Shown: positions 43,451 through 50,211 of the stretch, piece by piece | How the letters are laid out: the number at the start of each line of letters is the position of its first letter | Position numbering within the stretch: the first letter of the stretch is position 1 | Assembly (NCBI GenBank): GCA_030922375.1 | Contig: JAVEPB010000010.1 | Location: 1 to 50,211, forward strand | Length of the DNA stretch: 50,211 bases | From: a bacterium | GTDB taxonomy: Bacteria; UBA8248 | Direction: 5' to 3' | Program-made: the position numbers and the translations under genes | Notes under the pieces: generated by a model | Databases searched by the model: none | Seen by the model: only the letters and a program-made list of their open reading frames with translations | What the model was told of the DNA's origin: nothing

Positions 43451-44365
43451 TTATCTCCACATATACTGTAGCATGGCTGGATACCCACCCAAATAGGAGG
43501 AAGATCCACCCTCGAACCATCCTGTCAGCGACTGTCTCAATAGTCCCCAAACACCTCCACTGGTCTTGATTTCGAGAAGTTTCGGCTCCCCCGGGATTTT
43601 GGCCAGCCGCCCGGCTTCTAGCGCCGCGTCCCACTGCCCCCCCAGTTTATCAACCAATCCAAGTTCCTTGGCCCGCTCACCGCTAAAAATGCTGCCATCC
43701 GCGATCTTGCGGGCCTCGTCAATCGGTATCCGGCGTCCCTCGGATACCGCATTGACGATCTGCTGGTAGGTATCGTCGATGAGCCGCTCGAAAATTTTTC
43801 GATCCTCTCCCGTCATTTTCCTCAGCGGCGAACCAAGATCCTTATGCGGGGCGCTTTTGATGACGTTAAAACTCAAGCCCAAGTTCCCCAGCATCTTTTC
43901 GGCATTGGGCAAAACAACAATAACCCCGATGCTCCCGGTAACCGTGCCAGGATAGGAAAATATCTTATCGGCCGCAGACGCAATATAGTAGCCGCCCGAA
44001 GCAGCCACGCTCCCCAACGAGGCGACCACCTTACGGCCGGTCCGGCGAAACCGCCGAATTTCCCCGTAAATCTCCTGGGTGGGAGCCACCGCCCCGCCCG
44101 GACTGTCAATTCTCAGCAACAAGGATTTCACCCGGGGATTCCGCCGGAATTCGGTGAGGGTTTTCACCGTATTCGTCGCGTCGAAAATACTCCCCTTTAT
44201 CCGGATAAAACCCACTACGTCGTGCTGCCCAAATCCGAGGCCGTATCCCCGTTCGCCGCCGGTTCTGCCTCCCCAAAGAAACCAGGAGAGGCCATACAGG
44301 CCCAAGGCGATGACAGCAAACAACCCGGCCGAAATCATAAAGCCGGGAGTTCTCCACCTCTTCAT
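43451..44365 (-). CDS. sppA: Signal peptide peptidase SppA (short form)
   Basis: 304 residues with one N-terminal membrane anchor (about residues 8-32). The nucleophile serine lies in VAASGGYYIASAAD and the general-base lysine in the later block around PHKDLGSPLRKMT. IDSPGGAV is another family mark. It degrades cleaved signal peptides in the membrane. This is the short 36K-type, about half the length of E. coli SppA. Gene order rpsA-sppA-HU is conserved in many Gram-negative groups. Confidence 0.92.
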   Translation of the reverse strand: MKRWRTPGFMISAGLFAVIALGLYGLSWFLWGGRTGGERGYGLGFGQHDVVGFIRIKGSIFDATNTVKTLTEFRRNPRVKSLLLRIDSPGGAVAPTQEIYGEIRRFRRTGRKVVASLGSVAASGGYYIASAADKIFSYPGTVTGSIGVIVVLPNAEKMLGNLGLSFNVIKSAPHKDLGSPLRKMTGEDRKIFERLIDDTYQQIVNAVSEGRRIPIDEARKIADGSIFSGERAKELGLVDKLGGQWDAALEAGRLAKIPGEPKLLEIKTSGGVWGLLRQSLTGWFEGGSSSYLGGYPAMLQYMWR

Positions 44366-44392
44366 CGCAGGCTCCTCGGCGGTCGAGATTAA

Positions 44393-46246
44393 TCAGACTT
44401 CCTCGTTCCCGGCCCCTTCCTTTTCAGCTACAGCTTCAACCGGTTCATCGGAGGTCTCGCCTACCGGCGCCGAATCGCCAGGTTCGCCGGAAGTTTCGGA
44501 TGATTCATCCGCCCCTCCCTCCGCATCGGCGGCAGCGGGTTCCGGCTCCGGCTCCGGCGCGCGCTTGATTAGCGGATCCTCGCCGGTAGCCTCGACATAA
44601 GCTCTGATGCTGAGGCCCAGCTTTCGCTGACTCGCCTCGATTTTAATGACGCGCATTTTGTACACATCCCCGACCCGGACGATATCCTCCGGTTTGTTCA
44701 CCTTATCGGCGCTAATCTCGGAGATATGGACAAGACCTTCGAGCTCTTCCTCGGGAGCGGCGAAAACACCGAAATTCGTGATTTTCGTCACCTCCGCTTC
44801 CACGTCATCACCGACACCGTACCGCTCATCGATATCCGCCCAGGGATCCTTCGATAGCTGTTTGATGCCGAGCGAGAGTCGCTCTTTCGCGACATCCACG
44901 CTCAACACGACGGCATCGACATCCTCGCCTTTTTTCAAAGCTTCCGAAGGGTGCTTGTAGCGCTGGGTCCAGGAAATATCGGAAATATGGATAAGCCCGT
45001 CGATGCCCTCTTCCAGGGCGACGAAGGCGCCGAACTCGGTCAGGTTCCTAACCTGACCGTTCACCCTTGAGCCGATGGGGTATTTCTCCTCGACCTCGGT
45101 CCACGGGTTGGCCTCGACCTGTTTCATGCCTAATGAAATCCGGCGGCCATCCTTATCCAGACTCAAGACCACCGCCTCGACGATGTCCCCGATGTTGACA
45201 ATCTTGGAGGGATGACGATTGCGGCGGGTCCAGGACATCTCGGAAATATGGACAAGGCCCTCCACGCCCGGCTCCAGTTCAACGAAAGCCCCATAGTCGG
45301 TAATCGACACAACCCGGCCTTTCACCCGGCCACTTTCAGGGTACTTAATCTCAACGCCTTCCCACGGGTCGGGCGTAATTTGCTTGTGCCCGAGCGACAC
45401 ACGCTCGCGCTCTTTGTCGAATTTGAGGATCGTCACCTTCACCGTATCGCCGATCGAGAGCAACTCGCTGGGGTGGCTGACGCGTCCCCATGACAAATCG
45501 GTGATGTGAAGCAATCCATCGATACCGCCCAAGTCGATAAAAGCGCCGTAGTCGGTGATGTTCTTCACGACCCCAACCGTCTGGAGACCTTCCTCGAGAT
45601 TAGCCAGGGTCTCCCGCTTGAGTTCGAAACGCTCCTCTTCGAGCAACACCCGGCGAGAGAGCACAATATTCCCCCGCTTTCGGTTCAATTTGATGATTTT
45701 CAGATCAAATGTTTGGCCTATGAACTGATCGAGATTCCGCACGGGCCGAAGATCCACCTGGGAACCGGGGAGGAACGCTTTCAGACCGATATCGACAGTA
45801 AGGCCTCCCTTGATCCGTGCAATCACACGGCCCGGAACCGTCTCCTCGCTTTCGTAGGCGCGGGTGATTTCATCCCAGACTTTGATTCTATTGGCTTTGT
45901 CTTTCGAAAGGATAATCCGTCCGTCTTCATCCTCCCGGGCCTCGACGTAAACCTCCACCAGATCGCCCGCCGAAAGGCTTCTTCCTCCATCGGGAAATTC
46001 GCGGCGTGAAACAAATCCTTCGGATTTATATCCGACATCGACGAGAAGATAATCGCTTTCAACCCGGACCACTCTACCGTTGACGATTTCTCCGTCTTTA
46101 ATCGGATCGAGCGTCGATGCATATAGAGATTCCATCTGCTCAGGAGTGAGCGTATCGGGATCCATTTCCAAGAGAGCTGATTGGAGCGCTGCGGCGGATT
46201 CTTCGCCAGCATCCTCGGCCGGCGAGGAAGAAGGATTTTCTGTCAT
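44393..46246 (-). CDS. rpsA: 30S ribosomal protein S1
   Basis: 617 residues with six S1 RNA-binding repeats; the last four carry the clear pattern GAFV..E.GI.GLVHISE (for example ITDYGAFVELEPGVEGLVH). The first two are the divergent ribosome-binding repeats. The C-terminal 65 residues are an acidic, Ala/Glu/Pro-rich tail. It brings mRNA to the 30S subunit, which matters here because many starts lack a strong ribosome-binding site. A strong promoter lies about 100 bases upstream. Confidence 0.95.
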   Translation of the reverse strand: MTENPSSSPAEDAGEESAAALQSALLEMDPDTLTPEQMESLYASTLDPIKDGEIVNGRVVRVESDYLLVDVGYKSEGFVSRREFPDGGRSLSAGDLVEVYVEAREDEDGRIILSKDKANRIKVWDEITRAYESEETVPGRVIARIKGGLTVDIGLKAFLPGSQVDLRPVRNLDQFIGQTFDLKIIKLNRKRGNIVLSRRVLLEEERFELKRETLANLEEGLQTVGVVKNITDYGAFIDLGGIDGLLHITDLSWGRVSHPSELLSIGDTVKVTILKFDKERERVSLGHKQITPDPWEGVEIKYPESGRVKGRVVSITDYGAFVELEPGVEGLVHISEMSWTRRNRHPSKIVNIGDIVEAVVLSLDKDGRRISLGMKQVEANPWTEVEEKYPIGSRVNGQVRNLTEFGAFVALEEGIDGLIHISDISWTQRYKHPSEALKKGEDVDAVVLSVDVAKERLSLGIKQLSKDPWADIDERYGVGDDVEAEVTKITNFGVFAAPEEELEGLVHISEISADKVNKPEDIVRVGDVYKMRVIKIEASQRKLGLSIRAYVEATGEDPLIKRAPEPEPEPAAADAEGGADESSETSGEPGDSAPVGETSDEPVEAVAEKEGAGNEEV

Positions 46247-46347
46247 TCGATTACTTCACCTCGTACAAAAACGGGAAAAGACCTCTTCCACCGTCCGGAG
46301 CCCCTATCCCCAGACAGCCGATGTAGAGGCACTGTTAGGAAGCGTAA

Positions 46348-46376
46348 AAAGTACTTCACGGGAGCGGGTGTGTCAA
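46348..46376 (-). promoter_or_regulatory. Sigma70-type promoter for rpsA
   Basis: On the minus strand a perfect TTGACA (46376-46371), a 17-base spacer and TACTTT (46353-46348). It begins 7 bases after the cmk stop, giving a leader of about 95 bases. Confidence 0.65.
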
Positions 46377-46382
46377 GGAAAC

Positions 46383-47093
46383 TCATCTAAGGTCAATGAG
46401 TTGCCCATACTCCCGGGCGATTTTCTCTAGCATGATATTGAGCACATCGTCAACGGAGAGATCGGACGTATCCAGCCGAATGGCATCCTTTGCCTGTATC
46501 AAAGGGGCCTGCGCCCGGTGGCGATCCCGGTGGTCCCTTTCCCTGAGGCTCGCTCCCAGTTTCTCCGGGTCAAAATCGACCCCTTTTTCCCTCAATTCCT
46601 GAAATCTTCTCTGAATTCGGACCTCAACGTCCGCATCCAGGAAAAATTTAAGGCGGGCAGCGGGAAAAACGACCGTTCCGATATCTCGGCCGTCGATCAC
46701 GGCCCCGCCCTCCCGGCCATAGCTTCGTTGGAAATCGAGAAGGGCTTCCCTCACGCCTGGATGTGTGGAAACCATTGAAGCAGCTTCACTTACGCGTTCT
46801 TCCCGTAAATTATCGGTCGCATCCCGGCCATTGAGAAAATTTCGCCACCCTTGGGGCGTCTTTCGGCATTCAAAGGAAAGATTGCGGGCCTGGCGAGCCG
46901 CTTCCTCCGGGTTTTCAGGATTTCCACCCATCTCAAGGACGCTCAACCCCACCGCGCGGTAAATGGCCCCCGATTCCAGATATTCCCACTGAAGATGGTC
47001 GGCGATTCTCTTGGCCAAGGTGCTTTTGCCGGAGCCCGCCGGACCGTCCACGGGAACCACGATACCCCCGCCTTTCGCCGGCTTCCCGCTCAT
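46383..47093 (-). CDS. cmk: Cytidylate kinase
   Basis: Phosphorylates CMP and dCMP, 236 residues. VPVDGPAGSGKSTLAKRIA is the P-loop, and AVIDGRDIGTVVFPAARLKFFLDA is the Cmk-specific substrate region. Its ATG shares one base with the tyrA stop. The cmk-rpsA linkage is widely conserved. Confidence 0.95.
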   Translation of the reverse strand: MSGKPAKGGGIVVPVDGPAGSGKSTLAKRIADHLQWEYLESGAIYRAVGLSVLEMGGNPENPEEAARQARNLSFECRKTPQGWRNFLNGRDATDNLREERVSEAASMVSTHPGVREALLDFQRSYGREGGAVIDGRDIGTVVFPAARLKFFLDADVEVRIQRRFQELREKGVDFDPEKLGASLRERDHRDRHRAQAPLIQAKDAIRLDTSDLSVDDVLNIMLEKIAREYGQLIDLR

Positions 47094-47959
47094 TACAACC
47101 AGCCCCTCTCGCGGAGCCAGCCGTCCCTGCCCTCCTTGGCGCTCGAAAAAGCGCGGTTCATCCCCTCGCTGTCCTCTTCCTCCACTGCCCGCCGAAGACC
47201 TGCGAGGGCCCTCTCAAACGCGTCCAAAGAGGCCAGGAGCGCCTCCCTGTTGTCGAGGCATATCTCCCGCCACATCTCGGGATTACTCGATGCGATACGC
47301 GTAAAATCCCTGAATCCACCCGCAGCATACGAGACGGCGCCACCCTCGAGAGCCATATTAACGAGCGCATACGCTACAAGGTGAGGCAGATGGCTAATGT
47401 CCGCCAAAATTCGGTCGTGGCGCTCCGGGTCGAGAATATCCACCCGGGCCCCCACGCCCTCCCAAAGCGCCCGAAGCTTCTCCAGCGCCTGCCGGTTGGT
47501 GGATGCGGTTGGAGTGAGAATCGTCCGGTGGTCTTCGTACAGGTCGGAAAAACTGGCCTCGACGCCCGATTCCTCGGTGCCCGCGATGGGGTGACCTCCG
47601 ACAAAGCGGACATCTCCGAGGTCCAGTGATTCGACGGCCCGGACAAACGGCCCTTTCACGCTGCCCACATCGGTGAGAATCGCCCCGGACTCCATCCCGG
47701 GAAGAATATTCCGGACGACATCCACGGCCGAGCGAACAGGGGTGCAAACCACAACGATATCCGAGCCCTTCACCGCCTCCCTGTGATCCGTCTCGAATCT
47801 ATCGACGACGCCCAGCGAGAGCGCCTTCTCGAGGTTTTGGACACTTCGCCCCGCTCCGACAAATCGTGACACAAGCCCCTTTTCCCTCGCCGCGCGGGCA
47901 AGCGACCCCCCAATGAGCCCGACGCCGATGATAGTCATTTGCTGAAAAAGTAAACTCAT
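47093..47959 (-). CDS. tyrA: Prephenate dehydrogenase
   Basis: Oxidises prephenate towards tyrosine, 288 residues. TIIGVGLIGGSLARAAREKG is the NAD motif; GHPIAGTEESG and SHLPHLVAYAL hold the catalytic histidine region. No chorismate mutase or ACT domain is attached. An in-frame ATG seven codons downstream is possible. The gene usually between tyrA and cmk, aroA (EPSP synthase), is absent. Confidence 0.94.
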   Translation of the reverse strand: MSLLFQQMTIIGVGLIGGSLARAAREKGLVSRFVGAGRSVQNLEKALSLGVVDRFETDHREAVKGSDIVVVCTPVRSAVDVVRNILPGMESGAILTDVGSVKGPFVRAVESLDLGDVRFVGGHPIAGTEESGVEASFSDLYEDHRTILTPTASTNRQALEKLRALWEGVGARVDILDPERHDRILADISHLPHLVAYALVNMALEGGAVSYAAGGFRDFTRIASSNPEMWREICLDNREALLASLDAFERALAGLRRAVEEEDSEGMNRAFSSAKEGRDGWLRERGWL

Positions 47960-48000
47960 CCGATTACTCGATCTCAGGCCGCGAAAAATTCAAGGCCGGA

Positions 48001-49089
48001 TTATTTGCCCAGGAGCAAGGCCAGCGAATCGATCACCCGCCGGTTCTCTTCGGTGGTGCCGATTGAAATGCGCACGTGACCGGTGAATCCGTATCCCCCC
48101 ACCGGACGAACGATAACGCCCTCGCGGAGAAGACCCTCATAGATTTTCATCCCGTCGCCCACCTCGGCCATGATGAAGTTTCCCTGGGTGGGCACAAACG
48201 GAAGGCCCAGCGCAGCGAGCTCGCGGACGAAAAATTCCCGCCCCTCGGCGTTTACACCAACGCTCCGGCTCACATGCTCCTCGTCCCCCAGGGCCGCCTC
48301 AGCCGCGGCGAGCGCCAGCGAGTTTACGTTGAACGGCTCGCGCACCTTGTTGATGACCTCGATGATGTCGGGATGCGCGATCCCGTACCCCACCCGCAAC
48401 CCGGCAAGCCCGTAGGCCTTCGAGAAAGTCCGCAAGGCGATAAGGTTCGGATATTCGGCGATCAGTTTCGAGGCGTCCGGATAATCCTCGCGGTGTGCGT
48501 ATTGGCTATAAGCCTCGTCCATCACCACCAGCGTCTCCCCGGGCAGCGCCTCGACAAACCGGCGGAGCGCCCCTTCCCCCACCGCGGTTCCGGTCGGGTT
48601 GTTCGGGTTCGCGATAAACACCGCCTTGGTCCGCTCGCAAACCAACCCCGCCATCGCCTCCAGATCGTGGGTATAATCCCGCATCGGCGCCGTCCGTATT
48701 TCACAATTAGAAAGCTGGGAGACAATGAGATAGACGATGAACGCACCCTCGGAGAAGACAACCGGATCGCCCGGATCGAGAAACGCGTGTGCGATATTTT
48801 CAAGAACCTCGTTCGTCCCGTTCCCGATGGTGAAATTTTCGGGCGCCATGCCGTGGAATTCGGCCAGCCTCCGCTTGAGATAAAACCCTCCACCGTCAGG
48901 ATAGCGATGGACCTCGGAGAGGGCCTTGCGAACGGCCTCAAGTCCCTTGGGAGAGGGGCCGAGCGGGTTTTCGTTCGAGGCCAGCTTGATTGATTCGGAG
49001 ATGCCGAGCTCGCGCTCGAGTTCCTCGACCGGTTTTCCCGGTTGATAGACGACGATATCCTCCGCCGAGCGGGAGATATTAAATTTCAT
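48001..49089 (-). CDS. hisC: Histidinol-phosphate aminotransferase (possible aromatic aminotransferase)
   Basis: PLP fold type I aminotransferase, 362 residues. SIKLASNENPLGPSPK, FIANPNNPTGTAV and the PLP lysine in TFSKAYGLAGLRVGYG are HisC hallmarks. GGAG lies 6 bases before ATG 49089. Between pheA and tyrA, HisC paralogues often act on phenylpyruvate or hydroxyphenylpyruvate, so an aromatic role is likely; no other his genes are in the window. Confidence 0.9.
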   Translation of the reverse strand: MKFNISRSAEDIVVYQPGKPVEELERELGISESIKLASNENPLGPSPKGLEAVRKALSEVHRYPDGGGFYLKRRLAEFHGMAPENFTIGNGTNEVLENIAHAFLDPGDPVVFSEGAFIVYLIVSQLSNCEIRTAPMRDYTHDLEAMAGLVCERTKAVFIANPNNPTGTAVGEGALRRFVEALPGETLVVMDEAYSQYAHREDYPDASKLIAEYPNLIALRTFSKAYGLAGLRVGYGIAHPDIIEVINKVREPFNVNSLALAAAEAALGDEEHVSRSVGVNAEGREFFVRELAALGLPFVPTQGNFIMAEVGDGMKIYEGLLREGVIVRPVGGYGFTGHVRISIGTTEENRRVIDSLALLLGK

Positions 49090-49116
49090 TCCTTGCTCCG
49101 ATTGTTACGCCCACTC

Positions 49117-49938
49117 TCAACCCACCGTGGGGTACGAACCCAGAAGACGAAAAAACTCCACTTTTTCTTTCAAGTCCTCAAGAGCTCCGGCCAACTCCGG
49201 ATCTTCCACATGGCCCTCGATGTCCATGAAAAAGATATAGTCCCACGCCTTCCTGCGAGAGGGACGGGACTCGATCTTCGTCATGTTGAGACCCCGCTCG
49301 GCGATGGACCCGAGCGCGCGGTAAAGGGCGCCCGGCTCGTTCCTGAGAACAAAAAGGAGGCTCGTGCCCGATCGCTCGGCCCGCGGGGCGGGCTCTTTTC
49401 CCAAAACGAAAAACCGGGTCACATTGATGTTTTCCGTGTCCAATTTCGCCGCCGCCACATTGAGCCCGTATTTTTTCGCGGCCAGGGCGCTACCCAAAGC
49501 CGCCAGTTCGGGGTTCTTTCCCGCTTCCTGGGCCGCCAGGGATGTCGAGGCCACCTCCTCCACCTCCACCTCCGGCAAATTTTCCCGAAGCCAGCGCCGG
49601 CACTGGGCCACGGCGTGCGGGTGGCTCAGGACCCGGCGAATCGCCCCTAACTCCACCGCATTGGTGAGCAGATGAATATCGATGGGAAGCGAAATCGCTC
49701 CCACGATGACGAGAGGAGAATCGATAAGTCGGTCCAGGGTGATGTTGACCGTGCCCTCGAGTGCGTTTTCGATTGGAACAACGCCCATGTTCGAGCGCCC
49801 CGCCTCGGTGTCCTCGAAAATCGAGACAATTGTCGGCGCCGGCATATATTCGGCCTCCTCGCCGAAGTGGCGCAGCGCCGCCTCGTGAGTAAAAGTCGCC
49901 TCGGGCCCCAAGAAGCTAACGCGGATTTTCTCGGCCAT
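49117..49938 (-). CDS. pheA: Prephenate dehydratase
   Basis: Converts prephenate to phenylpyruvate, about 273 residues. The PDT domain spans residues 1-180 with FLGPEATFTHEAAL and the catalytic Thr-Arg-Phe in NVTRFFVLG; an ACT domain follows (LLFVLRNEPGALYRAL and the ESRPSRRKAWDYIFF block that binds phenylalanine). No N-terminal chorismate mutase is fused, so that activity must come from elsewhere. ATG 49938 has AGAGGAAAAC ahead. Confidence 0.95.
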   Translation of the reverse strand: MAEKIRVSFLGPEATFTHEAALRHFGEEAEYMPAPTIVSIFEDTEAGRSNMGVVPIENALEGTVNITLDRLIDSPLVIVGAISLPIDIHLLTNAVELGAIRRVLSHPHAVAQCRRWLRENLPEVEVEEVASTSLAAQEAGKNPELAALGSALAAKKYGLNVAAAKLDTENINVTRFFVLGKEPAPRAERSGTSLLFVLRNEPGALYRALGSIAERGLNMTKIESRPSRRKAWDYIFFMDIEGHVEDPELAGALEDLKEKVEFFRLLGSYPTVG

Positions 49939-50057
49939 GTTTTCCTCTACCGTCATTTACGGCCATCGTATCGAAAGCGAAAAAGTCCTTAACCGGAAAA
50001 CAGTTGTTAACAAGAGTAGCCGCGGGCAATTCCCTCTAGCACAATCGGCGCGCGCGA

Positions 50058-50211
50058 TTAGAGATACTCGTCGAACCAGCCCACCGCTTCCTTCATTCCG
50101 ATCTCGTGCAAATCCGGCCGGACGAAATAATAGCTCTCGTAGTGCTGCGCACCCGGCAGCTTGACGAGTTTCTTGGGCTCCCCGCACGCCTCGTAGCAGG
50201 CGAGCTGCTGA
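50058..50211 (-). CDS. Alpha/beta hydrolase, C-terminal fragment cut by window end
   Basis: An open frame of 50 codons ends at the TAA (50060-50058) and runs off the right edge. The sequence reads KLVKLPGAQHYESYY followed by KEAVGWFDEYL, the usual end of an alpha/beta hydrolase (dienelactone-hydrolase or acyl-peptidase type), with the catalytic histidine in GAQHY. It would be upstream of pheA on the same strand. Nothing can be said of the substrate. Confidence 0.65.
   Translation of the reverse strand, partial: QQLACYEACGEPKKLVKLPGAQHYESYYFVRPDLHEIGMKEAVGWFDEYL

Noticed and set aside
48076-48993. 305-codon open frame on the plus strand
   Set aside because: Opposite hisC, whose motifs are unmistakable.

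Overview
The window looks like a piece of the chromosome of an uncultivated, GC-rich, Gram-negative bacterium. The outer-membrane evidence is direct: LptD, BamD, an MltD-type lytic transglycosylase, and three enzymes of ADP-heptose synthesis for LPS core. PurS/PurQ/PurL as separate proteins, a TreT-type trehalose synthase, the pheA-hisC-tyrA-cmk-rpsA-sppA-HU order and the AHAS-psd-pssA order recall Desulfobacterota, Nitrospinota, Tectomicrobia and related phyla rather than Gammaproteobacteria. I cannot name a lineage from the sequence alone. No rRNA, CRISPR array, prophage or insertion sequence was seen. One tRNA (Leu, anticodon CAA) is present.

Region 1 (1-26.7 kb) is almost entirely plus strand and tightly packed, with many stop/start overlaps. 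It opens with a doubled acetolactate synthase set (two large-subunit genes, then two small-subunit genes), followed by psd and pssA for phosphatidylethanolamine. Next come lptD, a UDP-glucuronate decarboxylase-like gene, radC and the heptose genes gmhA-hldE-hldD. A WalJ-type metallo-hydrolase leads into a purine cluster, purB-purC-purS-purQ-purL-purF. After a good sigma70 promoter come mltD, then bamD (own promoter), a primary-type sigma factor, pgsA, plsY and a small membrane protein.

Region 2 (26.7-34.7 kb) is mixed in orientation and is the most accessory-looking part. It holds a coupled three-gene minus-strand unit (uncharacterised internally duplicated protein, TreT trehalose synthase, OtsB-like phosphatase) divergent from a large MscS-family channel; together these read as an osmotic-stress locus. 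It also holds a HAD phosphatase, tRNA-Leu, a cation diffusion facilitator and a small zinc-ribbon protein. A roughly 500-base stretch after the tRNA has no convincing gene.

Region 3 (34.7-50.2 kb) is mostly minus strand: a cyclase-family metal hydrolase, an FmdB-type zinc ribbon, ilvE, a 2-hydroxyacid dehydrogenase with an aspartate dehydrogenase, a divergent Crp-type regulator, aroC-aroK-miaA-macro domain, an HU/IHF protein, sppA, rpsA, cmk, tyrA, hisC, pheA and the C-terminal end of an alpha/beta hydrolase cut by the window edge.

The window is mainly core metabolism: branched-chain and aromatic amino acids, purines, phospholipids and envelope assembly. The most unusual features are the AHAS quartet, the trehalose unit with its unexplained phosphatase and duplicated partner protein, a slippage-derived tandem repeat in hldD, and long poly-A tracts at the start of the sigma factor gene.
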